This document shows, in pieces, positions 32,701 through 46,458 of a DNA stretch of 64,000 nucleotides. The notes under the pieces were generated by a model, which saw only the letters and a list, made by a program, of their open reading frames with translations, was not told the DNA's origin and did no database searches. This DNA comes from Lasiosphaeria ovina (taxonomy: Eukaryota > Ascomycota > Sordariomycetes > Sordariales > Lasiosphaeriaceae): assembly GCA_033439765.1 (NCBI GenBank), contig JAULSN010000004.1:5714001-5778000 (forward strand), given 5' to 3'. The position numbers and the translations under genes were made by a program. Position 1 is the stretch's first letter; each line of letters begins with the position of its first letter.

Positions 32701-35700
32701 GTGAACTCGGGGTTGGCCAGAAACTCGTTGCGCATCTTGAGGCGCAGCGCCTTTGTCATCTGCTTCTCGTTGTTGAAGTTAATGATGCTGGCGATGAAGT
32801 CGTCGCGCCGCACGACGGCCTGGATCTGCTTCCAGTCGTTGACCTTGTGCCCGATCAGCGTGCAGACCGAGTCCAGAGCCAGCCGCACGCCCGACGGGGG
32901 CGTGGGCATGGACCGCACCTCCGTGAGATGCTGGCGCTTGATGTTGCTGACCGAGGCCTTTGCCTCTTCGACGGCCGGCTCGGCCTTGGCAAGGTCTTGG
33001 AGCACAATCTTTTTGCGCGACGCCACCTCGGCCTCCTGCTTCTCCAGCGCCACTTGAATCTCGAGCGACGTGTTCTTCCGCTGCTCGGCCTCTCGCTGGT
33101 CCGCAATCATGCGCTGCAGCTTCTCGTTTGCCTCGGCGTCCTTCTGCTCGAGCTGTGCCTTCTTCTCGGCGAGGCTGACGCGGAGATCCCGGACCTTGTC
33201 CACCGTGTCTCGCAGCTTCTCGAGACCGACGTTGAGATGGCGCTGCTGCTCCTCGAGATCCTCGCGCTTCTCGTTGTATAACTTGACATACTGCGCCACA
33301 AAGTCGAGGAAGTGGCGCGGCGTGAGGAACGTGACCCGGCCCTGCTGCTTGAGGAGCTTCTCGTTGAACCGTTGCAGAGAATAGTGGATATACACCATCG
33401 AGTTGACGACCGCCTCTCTGTGCGACGGCGGCAGGTTGAGCCCGCGGTAGGCGACCGGAATCGAGTCTGGAGCGATGAAGTTGGGCCGCTCCAGATCGAC
33501 CGAGTGGGTGAGCTCGTGCGCGACCTGGAAAAGGGCCTGGTCGGACCAGTCACCAAACCAGTTCAGGACGCAGCGGTTGAAGAGCGCGGGCGACGTTGCC
33601 GCCTTGGACGACAGGCCGTCCTCGGGCGGGTTCATGGTGAAGACGACGTGGAGATTCTTGACAATCTGTCCCGTGAACCACTTGTAGAGCTCTTCCTGGG
33701 AGTCCAAGAGCAGGCCCTGGCGCTGTGCGCCCTCCTTGCAAGCCGTCATGAGCGCTGCCAGGTCGTCGCCTTCAAAGAGGCCGGGGACTTCGGCGTTGGC
33801 AAGCAGCGTGTTCATGCGCTCGAGGAAGCCGGAATCCAGGACATTGGACTCGTCCATGATGAAGCATATCTTCTCGCCCTTACAGCCGCAGCGCCGGAGC
33901 ACTTCTCGGAGGTCCTCGTCAAAGTCTTCGGCCGAGTACTTGCCGTGTACCTTGATCTGGAACACCTTGAGGCCGTTCATCCAGGCCACGAAGCGCGACA
34001 GCGTAGTTTTCCCGCTGCCGCTGACGCCAATGAGGATCAGATGGCCCTGCGGCTGCCTGAAGACACGATCGATGCGAAGCACGTGCTCCAGCACGTCGTT
34101 GAACAGAATGAGCGGCACGTCGACCTCTTCCTCGCAGAACGTCTTGAGCCTGGCCTTGACAAAGTCACGCAGCTGCTCGCGGTCGACAGGCACGTAATGC
34201 TTGGAGAGCCAGTTCGAGAACAGAATCGGGCCGCCGAGAGCCTTTTGCTCGTCAATCGTGGGGAAGAAGTCCATGGCAATGCGCCGCACGGCGTCGTCGG
34301 TCCACTTGCGCTCGTCTTCGGCAACCAGGCGATCCTGGAACAAGCGGAGTGCCTCGTGGGCCCAGATGCGGATGAGCCCTTCGACGGACAGCGTCTCAAG
34401 AGGCCGGATGGCCTCGTACACGCCGCGCACCCATCTCGTGAGCTCACGGGGACTGTAGACATAGTGGGGCTGGATCTTGGGCGTGAATCGCTGCTGCGAC
34501 TCGAGATAGAGCCGCACCATAGACTGCGTGAGGGGCTCGGCATAACCACGCAGCGAAGGGATGATCTTGAGCACGGCCGAGTTGAAGGTGCCGTAGATCT
34601 GCATGAGAGACTGCTCGCCGGGGTAGTCAACCATGATGAGCGGCGCGTGCCTGAGGAACCGAGGGCCCATTGGCGTGCGGCCGGCATCGGTAGGCGGGTT
34701 GCAAGCTCCGACGAACTGGATCCGGTCGAGCGTGACCCATGACTTGTCTGATGTCCGCCAGAACCCGTTGTGCTCGACAAGCTGGCGCAGGAAAGAGATG
34801 GCTCGCTGGGTGCCATACTTGTCGGGGGCCGGCAGATTGATCTCGTCGCAAAAGATGACCAGCCAGCGTCCGATCTGTGTGGGCGACAGCATGACTCCGT
34901 TGAGCGTCTTCTTGTACTCGCAGTACTGCTCGAACGTCTTGATGAGCAGGTCTGGAGTGGTGGCGCTGGAAAAGTTGAGACCGACAACCTCCATGTTTGG
35001 AAGCTTGCGCAGGGCGCTGAACAGCGTCATGGTCTTGCCGGAACCGGGAGGGCCGCAAAGGAGCAGCGGCTTGTGCTCGGCCAGCCACGAGTACAAAACA
35101 TCCTCGTGGCGGACCGTGTCCAGCGTCGGGATGACCACGTCCGTCTGCGTGACTGAGTGCGTGTTGACCTCGATGGTCGGCACCTGGTTCTGCCAGGGCG
35201 TCCATTCGGCCTTGGGCAGCGACACGTCAAAGTCGATGAGCGAGCTTGCGCCGTCCAGCGGCGGCGACCCAAAACTGGCCAGGCCAGCAACCTTGTCGCC
35301 AAACGCCTTGCGGTCCATCAGCGGACAGTCGCCAGTCAGGGCCCACACCAGCGCGAGGAGGAGCTTCTTGGCAATGTACGCCTCGGCCTGCTCCGGCTCG
35401 AGCGGGAAGTCCGAGTGCTGCGAGTTGTACTCGATGATATCGCGAACGGCCTTGTTCAGGAGCGAGAACATGGTGCTGAGAACGCGAGCCACTGTAAACT
35501 CCATGATGTGGTTGAATTCTTCGGCCTGCTTCAGCGCCGCGAGGATGAAGTCGTCAGTGGTGAGGTAGGCATGCAGGAGATCGGTCGCCTGACTCTGAAC
35601 AGCCAACGCCTTTGCAGAGCTCTGGCCCGTGGCAACAGCATCCTCATCCAGATCCTCAAACGCGATGGTGCGCAGCGTCTCGAGGTAGTTGGCCACCATC

Positions 35701-38700
35701 ATACTGGGCGTGACCGTGTCCTCGCTGAACCACACCATACCACATCGACTAACAGTGGCCAGGGTCGCATACTTTAGGTTCTCGACCTCAAACATGATGC
35801 GCACATTGGGGGGCAGGTTGAGACGCTCGCCGTTGGGTAGCGTCAGCAGCTTGTTGTCGTCGAGCACGCTGTTCAGATTCTCAACCCATTCGGGATCGAC
35901 ATCGCCGTCGAACACGATCCAGTGGCGCTTGGTGTCCTCGCCACGGAGGTTGTCGACAATCTTGCGGAGGATGCTAGTGAACAGGCCGTCGGTCCATTCT
36001 CTGGTGGTTGAGTCGAGGTTGCCGTAGAGCGCCTCCTTGGACATGACCTTGCTGTCGATGACGTGCGACACGCCCTCGACATTCTCCACCTGCTGAAGAG
36101 CGTCCAGGAGAAGCCTCCAGGCAGCCGACTTTCCTGAGCCCGAGTTGCCCACCATCATGACACCGTGGTGGATCTTCTGGATCTGGTACAGCTGGAGGAC
36201 CTTGGTCATCCATATATCATTGACCACGAGCTGCCTCTCGGCAGCCAGCCGGCGGATGGCGGCCTCGAGCTGCACCAGGTTGGCCGGCACATACTTGACG
36301 TCGGGGAAGCAGAGCCCCTCAATGTCTATCATGATCTCGACATCCGATTTGATCAACTTGGGAGCAATCGTCTCCCGGATGCTCTGCACAATAATTTCAG
36401 GCTCAACGACATCCTCGGCCCCAAGCTGGCCGTCGCTGCTAGTCAGGCGGGCGCGCTTCAGACCACCCGAGCTCACGAGGACGCTCTTCAATGCACGAAG
36501 GCCAAAGTCATAATGGGCTTGCTTTGACAGCTTGGCGGCGCATTCGTCGAAGAATGGCACCGTGTGCTTGGAGAGCTGCTTCGCCTGGTTGAAGCCCTGC
36601 GAGTAGAGCATGACCTCGGCGATGAGCTCCTTGTCCGGCTTGGACATTGCCACACTGCGGAATAGCTTCTTCAGGTTGTCCGGCAAGTTGGAGCGACCAG
36701 CATAGCCCGGGTTCATGGTGATGAAGATTCCCGTGTTGGCGTTGACGCGGAGCTGGCGGCCGACGAGCTCGATTTGAGACTTGTCATCCTCTGCGCCTTG
36801 CTTCAGACCAAGCTGGATATTCTGGATTTGCTGCGAAACGGCAGACAGAATCCGCTCCTCGAGGCGATTGAACTCGTCGAAACAGCCCCAGGCACCGACC
36901 TGGCAGATACCTAGGAAGATGCGACCCATGGCCTGGAAGTCGAACGTGTCGTCGCAGCAAAAGACGAGGGTGAAGCGGCCGAGTTGGATGCCGAGAGCCT
37001 TCACAGACTCTGTCTTGCCCGTGCCTGCAGGGCCGTAGGGAGAGCCGCCTAGGCGCTGGCAAAGAGCCTGCGTCAGGGTCAGGAAGCAGCGGTCCGTCAG
37101 GGGCGTCCGGACCAGCCTGTCGGGCACGCCGAGGTACTCGAAGCCGTAGTTGAGCTTTGCATTTGCCATCTTGATATGGAGCCGCTGCAAGAAGTCGCCC
37201 TCGGGAACGTAGACATAGCGCATCTGGAGCAGCCACATGTAGTGTGTGTTGGAGGTGGCCCCGAGCTTGATCAACCTCTCGATGACGTCCCGCTGGTGCA
37301 CGCATTCTGTGATGAGCTGCTCGCACTTCTTGCGCAGCAGCACCTCGAGATCGCCGAGGACGGTGCCGGCAAGGAGGCGGAGCACCTGCACCTCGCGATC
37401 AAACAGAGACTGCAGCTTCTTCCCGCCATCGGCCAGCGCCAGGTCCACCTCGGAAGTCCAGACAGCCTGGGTGGCCAGCACCACAATTTGGCTAGGATAG
37501 GTAGCCATAAACTTGTTCAAGGCGGCTGGGTCGATGCTCTCGCTCGCAAAGATGGGCGTGAACTCCTCAATTGCCTCGGCCAATAGCTCAGCTAGTGTTG
37601 CCTTCATGCCGCTCTCAAGGAGTGCGAGCCAGTCGTTGATCTTTGGCGTCTTGACCAGGTTGATCTCCTTCTTCAGCCGCACCACCTCCCCTTCCTTGGA
37701 CGTGAATCCAGAGACGATGGCCTCTTCATCCATGACGAGGCCCGTGAGACCTGCGAACATCTTCTTGAAGTGCTTGGCAATGCGCATCGTATCGTTGCTG
37801 TTGCCGATCATCTCGAGCAAGTCTTCGTCACCAACAAAGTAGAAGCGCGGGAACGAGACACGCTCCTTTTCGAGGTACTCCCCGAGCGCCTTTTGGATCT
37901 TGTTCAGCAGCTCGGCCAGCCGCTCCAGCGACTTTTGGACGTTGGGAATGTTCAGGACATCCAGTACGTTGGGCTGCTTGTAGACCTTCTTCATGACGGC
38001 CGAGAACTCGCTGTTGATGTTCTGGAACCGTGAGGACTCGATTGGAAGCAGATGCTTGATGTCGGCATTGCCCGTAAACACGCCCTCAAGATAAACCCAC
38101 TGGCGCTGGACGTCGATCCAGACATCAAAGAGGACATGGACCCGGTTCAGCTTGTCCTCCCACGACGCAGCCTCTTCCTCGAACTCCTTGAAGTAGGGCG
38201 AGTGTCTCATGGCCTGGAGCGAGTTCAGGTTTTCGCTGCATTTTGCGAACAGGTCGTCCCAGCCGCGAATGAGGCGACACTTGTTCTGGTAGTTGACCAG
38301 CTCGAGTCCGTAGCCAGTCCAAGTCTCGCGGACCTGCTTTAGGAACTCTTCGAGCGCCATCTCGCCCTGGGCTTGCATGATGATGTCCTTTACAATTACC
38401 TCGGACGCGACGAGGTTGAGATCCCAGACATCTCCCAAAGTCATAGAAACGGGAGAGTAGCGCTTGCCCGGCTTGATGGTCTTGTAAATCTTGGTCCAGT
38501 GTCGGTCGCGGACGGCTTCCGACTTGAGCTCGCCCAGCATGGGGTTGACCTTCATATGCTGGCGGAGAATGGTTTGGATGTGCTCGAAAGCGGCATACTG
38601 GCGCATCCTGCTTGGCATCTCCTTGGTCATCTTGATAAGGTTGTCGATGGACGTCCTGATCTTTCTCGGCTGCACGCTGTTCCACAGCGTCTCACGCAGC

Positions 38701-41700
38701 TCGTTCAAATTCTTCCAGATGGTCGACAAAGACGCCCAGACTGACTTGAAATCTTGGACTTCTTCGAGGATAACACCAAGCGAGGTGTCGGGGGTTGCCG
38801 CCAGGTCCAGGGCCTCTTTTGCTTTGGCAACCATGGACGACTCTTCTTGCAGCTTGGTAATTCGAGACTCGAAGGAGCTGAGCGTGGCAGAGGCAATGTC
38901 CGGAGCGATGGTGCCCGAGACGGGCTTCTCCTCGTTCCACTGGATCTCAATCTCGGCGATCTTGCCCAAGACCACCTTGTCCTCGGCGCTGATCTTGGCC
39001 CGCAGAGCATCTGTCTGATCCTGGACCAGTTTGGCTTTGCGCGCGAGCAGTTCGTTGAGCATATCCCATGAACCGTCGACCTGCTCGGCGTGGAGCCAGT
39101 CGCTCGAAAACTGGTAACGCTGCCTCACGAGGGTCGATTCTCCTTGTCTGAACGTCTCTACCTCGGGCGCCCATACCTTTACCTGGCGCTTACATGTCTG
39201 CACAATTGTGATGAACTGCACGGCCTGTGCTGTAGAATGGGCCTCGATCGTGTGGCCCTCGAGATCCTTTCGCGCCTTTTCAATCTCGGCGTGGACTTCT
39301 CGCATGCGTGTGCCCAGGCGACTAGCAAACTTGATGAGAATATCGTGCTGCCATTGGTCATATTTGGCATTCACCTTGGTCTGCACTTGGTCGTAGTCGA
39401 TGGTGATGTGACCAAAGGAGCGGCTGACCTCGGTAGTGTCAAAGGTCTGGCGTGTCTTCCTGATCTCCTGAAGGAGCTGGAGCCATCTGGAGAGTTGGTC
39501 GCCAAGGACATCGTACACGTGCTCCGACTGCAGATCCCAGAGCGACTGGAACTGGAGCCACTTGTCTACGTAAGAACCGAGTTCGCGGATCTTGTTCTCA
39601 ACCGACGTCTGCACGCGCAGGAGCGCGTCGGTGCATTCGCCGGGGAGATCGTTGAACCGCGGCTCGTCGTACACGGCCGTGATGAGGCTCATCTGGTAGC
39701 GCGTAGCTTTGATCTTTTTGAGGTTGCAGATAACGCCAATCCAGTCTTGGAGCTGAGAAAACCAGCTGGCGCGCGCATAGTCCAGAGGGGGGTCAAGGTA
39801 GATGACTTGGTTCCGCATCGTAACTTCGTGTACGAGCTTCTTGATCACAGGCACATATGTCTTGACGGCCTCTGAAGGCTCCAGTGTCCGTCTGCGGTCA
39901 CTCAAGCGCTCCAAGTGCTCGTCCTCAAACGCCTCGATCCAGGCCTGAATGGCCTGCTGCAGGCGAGACAGCAGAACAGACTTGATCTGCCGGTTCATGC
40001 GCTCGACCCAGAAGCCGAGATTGACGTACTGTTCGAGGTTGAGCTGGTCGACAGCAATCTGGATAGCCTCGAGGCGCGACTCAAAAGCCGAGACTTCATA
40101 GGGGCACCGCTCCAGCTCTGTCAGAGCCTTTTGCACCGTGGCGTGAATATTGGATAGGGTGATTGTCTTGGTCTGCAGCAGAGATACCGCCGCGCCAAAC
40201 TCGCGGATAAACATGACATGCTTGCTCTCGCCGTTTTTACCTGTGTAGCCAAGACCCCCGTTGGTAGTGTAGTCTTTGAAGTGCACCTCGTACGAGTTGA
40301 CAAATGACTCCCATCGCAAGGGCACGCCCTTGGCAATCAGGGCGTAAACCTCGTTGCGGTGGCCGCTCAGGAGCACGGCGACCTCGGACATGTCGGAGAT
40401 CTGCCGATTCGTCTGCGCAAACGTCCGCACGCTTTCCATCAGACTAACAGCATAAGGATACACCCGCTTGGCCTCCTTAGCCACGTTGTTGACAGAGTGC
40501 GGCACAGCAAAATTGAGCCATAGCAGGTTCCGTGTCTCCTTGAAGAGCGCAATCACTTGGGCATCGAAGTTGACACCGAGCTCCAGTACGTTTCCAGCCG
40601 ACCGGATCTTGTTGATGCTGAAGAGGAGGCCGGAAATGGATATCTGCCGTCGCTGCACATCCTGAAGCCAGGCCTCAAAGATTGGGCGCGTGTCTAGCTT
40701 CTTGCGGAACAAATCGCTCTCGCTCTGAAGCCTCTGGCCCTCGGCATGGATTGCCCAGTCGGCGCCAAGCACGTCCTCGACCTTCTTCATGTACCCGTCT
40801 AGCTGGCGCTCGATTTGCCGCGCCCAGATAATGGCACCGGATATGGGAGGCAGATCGTGCAGCTGCGCCATGGCGTGTGCCTCCGAATGTCCATACTGCT
40901 GCTTGAACCGCTCATGCAGCGCTGTTATCGCTTGTTTGACGTTGTCAATCAGCTGTGTTTGGTACTCGGCGATGGCGCCACGAATCTTGGGACGCACAAA
41001 GAGCGCGTTGAATTTGGAGAAGACACGGAACATCTCGTTCGCGTTCTTGGCCGTCGCTAACCGGTCTCGCAGCCGGGCAATGATGGAGTTTTCGACTCGC
41101 GACGTCCGCTCATTGTAGATATTCTCGGCCCGCGCCCATTTCTGCGTGCCTTCAGGGGTCACGTCGAGCAGGTCGACGTCTTTCAGGGCCTCCCAAGCCT
41201 GCCGAACCTCCTCAACAGCATCAACGTCGCCGATTTCCTCCACAATAGCACTGCCGTTCGTGATAGTCCCATCGATGATCCCGTTCGCTGCTGCTCGGGG
41301 TCCTAGGACGTTGACAATGGTCCGCTGCAACTGCTCGTGGTTGTCGCGGAAATTGCTCACATACTTCAAGCGGGCCTGCAACTCGGCATGCCTAGGGTTA
41401 ATCTTGATAGGAATGAACTTCTCGTTGCGGCGACGAGTCACTTCACGAGCCACGTTGGTGAACTCCTTGATGTTCTCGTCCCATGTCTTGAAGATACTGT
41501 CGGCCTGTTTCATCACATTACTGAACTCCTGGTAATCTAGCTTGACCAGCTCCATCCCGGGCAACAAGCGGTGCAAGACCTCGTCCAGATCTCCGGAAAT
41601 GGCCTCGACCAAAGGGAGGGCGCGGCGAATCGGGTACGGGCATATCCTCAGCTTCTTGTTCAAATGGACAAAAACCTGTCCTATGGAGTCTTGCACCTTG

Positions 41701-42935
41701 GGTAGCGTAGTGGCCGAGAGCAGCTCGTCAAGCGGGAAGTCCCTCATCAGCTGGTTATATTTTTGCACCTTCTCCATGGCTTCCTTCAAGCCAGTATCAG
41801 CACTAAAGCTGACAGTGGCCTGGAAGCGCTTCGCGTTCTTGAGAATATCCAGCGTGAGCATGACGCCATCGCTTCTCAACTGATTCTCAATGCCTTCCAA
41901 GGCCGACTCCATCGACAGCCAAAAATTGATTTCTTGGTTGGCTGTGCCCGTCGTCGGGTCTCTAGTCATCTTGGTGATGACCTGTATCGACTTGATCCAG
42001 TTGTTGACAGTGGCTTGTAAGTTGTTGAGAAACGTGCTGTCCTGTAGTACAGTGGCTGGGATCAAGTCCAGCGACGGTTTTGACTTGCTGGAAACCGCCA
42101 TGTCGAGAGCCGTCTGCACAAGAGGGTGAAAGGGCAGGGATACCTCGGGGATCTCGACATTTTGTTGTAGGTGTGATAAGCTGAGCTCCAGTTCTGTCCA
42201 CCGCTTCTTGGTTACGGGAATGCCCGTCTTTGCATCCACGTCCGGCCGCCCTCTCCCTCCGCCGAGCATCTGCTGACTCTTAGTGCTAGCGTCAAAATAC
42301 GGCGCGAGGCCATTGTGGAGGTAGAGCTGGAGGATCTCGTAGGGGGAGCTCGTGGGGCCTTCGCCCCCGCTCGCGGCCAAATACGCCGGACCGGGCAGGT
42401 TGAGCATCTGGATCTGCGATGTAATGGGTATGTTCGGATCGAGGGGTTGCGGCCGTTTTAAAAGGACGAGAAAGGCTACAGTCGTCGCGGACGAGGAGAG
42501 GTCGGTCGAGATGTTGAATATGTGCAAGGGCTCATCTGGCACCATCGTGTTAGCGTGGTTCCCAGCCGGGACAAGTCGCGCCTCGAGATTGCGGGCGGTC
42601 CTACGCTCGTCCGAGGTTCCATTCTCGAGAGAATTTGTGGGCGCCAGATCTTTCTGTATATACAGGGCGACCTGGACATCCAAAGCGAAGCGTGAGCATC
42701 GCTGGACCGTGTCTGAGTAGCGCGCCTTAGACAGTAAGCTGCCGGGTGCCTCGAGTTCGTCTCGCGTGGCGCCGAGGGCGGCTTCGAGGAGGACAGCGAG
42801 ATGCTCGACAACGCGCTCTGGGTCTATAGTAGCAAACGGCGTGCTGGCAACGCCGTTAGTGTTGCCGTTTGTGCCCGAGCCTGGGCCTGGGCCCGGGCTT
42901 GAGCTCGAGCTCTGGAGGGGTGCCACCGCTTCCAT
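29742..42935 (-). CDS. Cytoplasmic dynein heavy chain
   Basis: The motor subunit of cytoplasmic dynein, which walks to microtubule minus ends and drives nuclear migration and vesicle transport in hyphae. A 12681-nt exon (42935-30255) and a last exon (30197-29742) give about 4378 aa, the normal length for fungal dynein-1. The single 57-nt intron has a GTAAGT donor and a CTAG acceptor between whole codons. The N-terminal tail (about 1-1800) mediates dimerisation and chain binding. AAA1 has GPAGTGKT at 1968-1975 and Walker B CFDEFN at 2018-2023. AAA2 has GNSGSGKS at 2263, AAA3 GPPGSGKT at 2628 with FCDEINLP, and AAA4 GVSGSGKT at 2970 with FIMDESN. A coiled-coil stalk with the microtubule-binding domain ([11 protein letters not shown] near 3343) follows, then AAA5, AAA6 and the C-terminal domain. 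Neurospora ro-1 and Aspergillus nudA are the corresponding genes. Confidence 0.98.
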
Positions 42936-44745
42936 GGCGAGGATTCCGGGTCGAAATTCGTGTCTCTCTCACGGGCCGGCTGATGTCATTTCTTCTGTTC
43001 GAGGGGCCTCGGAATAACTAAGGTAGGCAAATTAGGAGGATGGAACTCGAAGTGGTGCCGCCCAGTCGCTAAAAGCAATTTGTTGCGTGGTTCTGTGGCA
43101 CGAGGGGGAATAAAAACCACGGGCTGAGAAAATAGAACAGAAAAAAAGAACGCCGTTATGGGGGTATCTTTGGTATTATTCGTAGAAGCCCTCTCAGCAG
43201 GACGGTGTTGTGGAAGGGCGAAAAAAATGCGACAGGCAAAGCAGGGCGTCGTCGACGTTGAATGGGCCGAAAAGCTTGGGTGTTCGTAATTACCAAGTTG
43301 ACGCGACGCTTGCCAGATCCCTGTCGCGAAAGAGGCATGTGTCAGGGGTTTGTGGCGCCCGCTGTGATTGGTGCTCCACAACACTCTGCAGAGGGGCCAA
43401 GCCAAGGAAAGCGGCCATCTCAGTCCCGGCGCCCGACAGACCTGCCCTGGACCTGCCAGGCCAGGTCTGTGCTCTCTGTCTCTTCTGTGGACTCTGCCGA
43501 CCGTTTCACAGACGGCTTCTTTTTAGGCACCAGAACACCCCCCCGAGATGCAGCTTAAGATCGCAGGGCGATTAAAAGAAGCAGTTAAGAGTTTAGAGCA
43601 ATACAGCCAGAACCTACGGCGCAGATTGCCATGCGATAGACAGAACGTTTGGGCATACGGAACCGTAGAACATTTGTCGTCATGTCTTCTACCTTAGTGT
43701 AAGGTAGACCACCTGGCCCCTTAACATCAACAATTCTACACTCTAATGACCCACCGAGAACGAAGGTATCAAAATAAATAAAATCACAGGCATCATTAAC
43801 CCCACTCGCTCAGTCTTCACGTGTTACATACATGCATATCCGGTACATGTTCGCACACACAACCTTAACCACACAGTACAGCACCTCGTCCGGTGCAGCT
43901 GCAGCGCAGGCCGACAAAAGCAAGGAAGAAAGAGAGATGCAACCAACGTGTAGGGAAAAAAAGGGTGCTGCTTCTTTTCTTATCCCCGTCACTTCTCACA
44001 TTTTTCTCAAAAGAGAAGACTGCGCCAGGGCTTTCCTGCAGCTTTCCGCTCTGGTGGCTGATCATCCCCCCCTTTCCCCTCTCCCCTCTGATATGCACAA
44101 CCCAGAGGGGTTTGATCGGGACTCCCCCAACCATGGTCGCCCCTTGTATTTGAAAGGGGTGAACTTAGCAAGACAGGGCCTATCCATATCCGAAGCTCAA
44201 AATCTAAACATAACATCACTTCACTTCACTTTGCATTGTCAAAGAAACTTGACTTGTCTACCACCTCAGATGCTTTGCCACTACCAAATATATTTACCTA
44301 GATACTTCAAAACGCAAGAGCACAGGCGGGCCCAAATGACTAAGTTTAGAGGTAGGGGCATATTGACATATTCGCGGCGAGCAAAAGTGCAGCAATGGAA
44401 GCTGAAAGGTACAGTAGAGACTATAATCCCCTCAACTTCTTATAATACGCCATTGTCAGTTTAAAGACCAAAAAAAAAAAATACACCGATTTTGACTGTT
44501 TCATCCCAGCGTCACCGCTTCTTTAAAAATAAAATAAAAGCCCCACTGATTGTCATAACCCAGAAACCTGACGCCCATGCTCTTCGTCGTTTCAAGTTCC
44601 ATTTCCCATTTCGCTATCCCGCCCACATACCCTACCATAACCCGATGCCGAATCCATGCCAGTGCGAAATTCTTGGATGTGCGTGCCCCCAGAAAAATAA
44701 AGGAACCGGGCCCGACTACGGATTCTTTTTCTTATTGCTTTTGTT
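42936..44745. other. Spacer upstream of dynein, downstream of the FAR1-type gene
   Basis: The left part should hold the dynein promoter and 5' untranslated region. A perfect inverted repeat CTACCTTA-GTG-TAAGGTAG lies at 43689-43707. A 210-codon plus-strand frame at 43832-44464 has no motif and low-complexity composition, so I do not call it a gene. The right end includes poly-A and AT-rich sequence, probably the 3' untranslated region of the next gene. Confidence 0.45.
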
Positions 44746-46426
44746 TCAGGAACTGGCAGCCGTGGTCCCGCTGCTGGGGTCGTTGGTGTCAGAAAGCCTG
44801 AACATGACACGCTGGTTGCAAATGTCGATAAACTGTTCAAACTTTTCGATAATTTTATCCTTTTCGCGTAACTTGGCCTTGAGCTCGTCAACCTCTTTCT
44901 TGGTCTTCTCCTTGACTTCGTCGAGTTCTTCCCGCGCCTTGGCGATTTCCCGGCGGAGATCGGCCCGGATCCGGTCTTCGGCAGATGGGTGCGGCTTGCT
45001 GTAGATGGCCGGCCGGTTCTCGGCCAAGCCGGTGGCAACCTTTGTCGGGTTGCGGTTAATGGCAGCACGGGCGTTATATATGTCCCTAGGAAGTAGCGGC
45101 ACGTGGGGGTTGTCCTGTTGAAGGATTTCCAATGTCTGGCTTACGCCGACGCCTTGACTGGTCAGCTCGGGCTGCACAGCAGGGACGGAAGCAGACATAC
45201 CGTTTTCTTTGAGCGACTTAACCGCAGCTACCATCTTGCTGTCCAGTTTCCGGGCGGCAGGGTGCAAAAGCGGGCTCTCGCTGGGTCCGTGGTTGTGCTC
45301 CAAGTGTCCAGGGTCTGGACGGTACCGAACCGTCCACTGGGTCCTCTGCTCGATGGCAAAGAAGCCGAACTGGCAATCGCACTTGCGGGATGTCGTCTTT
45401 CGCTTGCGCATCTCGGGGTTAACACGCCTCGGGGGCTTGCCGGCACGGTCACATACAAAGAGGACCTTTTTGAGCCCCGGAACCGTCTTTTTGGACCGGC
45501 CGATGACGATGGCGTAGCCAACCGAGGTGCAGTAGCCGAGCACATGCTTATGGACAGCCTCGAGTGTAGGGAAGCTTCCACCCTCGGGGGGGGCTGACAT
45601 GGGGGGTCCCATAGGCTGACGAGGGACGAAAGGTGCGCCATCGAGCAGCTTGGGCTCTAACGACGAGTCTCCTTCGCCCGACTCGTCCTGGCTGGCCATA
45701 TCGATATCATCATCGGGGTGGTTAACCTGTACAGGCTCGACGGGCTCGGGCTGGGGAGGCGTGGGTTGCTGCTGCACCTGTTGAACCTGCTGAACCTTCT
45801 GGACTTGCTGCGCTTGCTGGATCTGGGGGAGCTGCGGGGGGGCCGGCGGAAGCTTTGCTTTGGGAGGCGGATGGGGGGTCGGCTGCTGGGAGAGGATGGA
45901 GTTCTCGCTTTGGCGGACCGACTGACTCAAGGGCTGCTGGCTCAAGGGCTGCTGCTGGCTCAAGGGTTGCTGCTGGCTCAGTGGTTGCTGCTGGCTCAGC
46001 GGTTGCTGCTGGCTCAGTGGTTGCTGCTGGCTGAGCGACTGCTGCTGGCTGAGCGACTGCTGGCTGAGCGACTGCTGGGCGAGTGATTGCTGGGCTAGTA
46101 ACTGTGCCATGGGCGGCTGGCTCATGGGCTGGAGTTGCTGGGGTTGTTGGCTCAGCTGTTGAGGGTTCATAGGCTGGAGCTGCTGTGGTTGTTGGCTCAG
46201 CTGTTGGGGGTTCATGGGTTGAAGCTGCTGGAGCTGCTGGCTCATGGGCTGCTGGCTGAGTGATTGCTGACCAAGGGCTTGCGTCATGGGCGGCTGGCTC
46301 ATGGGCTGGAGTTGCTGGGATTGTTGGCTCAGCTGTTGAGGGTTCATGGGCTGCGGCATGGGCTGGTTGAGTGACTGCTGGAGGTAGCTGAGGGGAGGGT
46401 TGGATTGCTGCTGTTGCTGCTGCTTC

Positions 46427-46458
<32 letters not shown>

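Noticed and set aside
30265..42720. Many long plus-strand open frames (up to 476 codons) opposite the dynein gene
   Set aside because: They are antisense shadows caused by high GC at third codon positions of a real coding strand. None has a family motif, and they overlap one another.
43832..44464. 210-codon plus-strand open frame
   Set aside because: It has an ATG but no domain or protein-like pattern; the sequence looks like untranslated spacer between two minus-strand genes.
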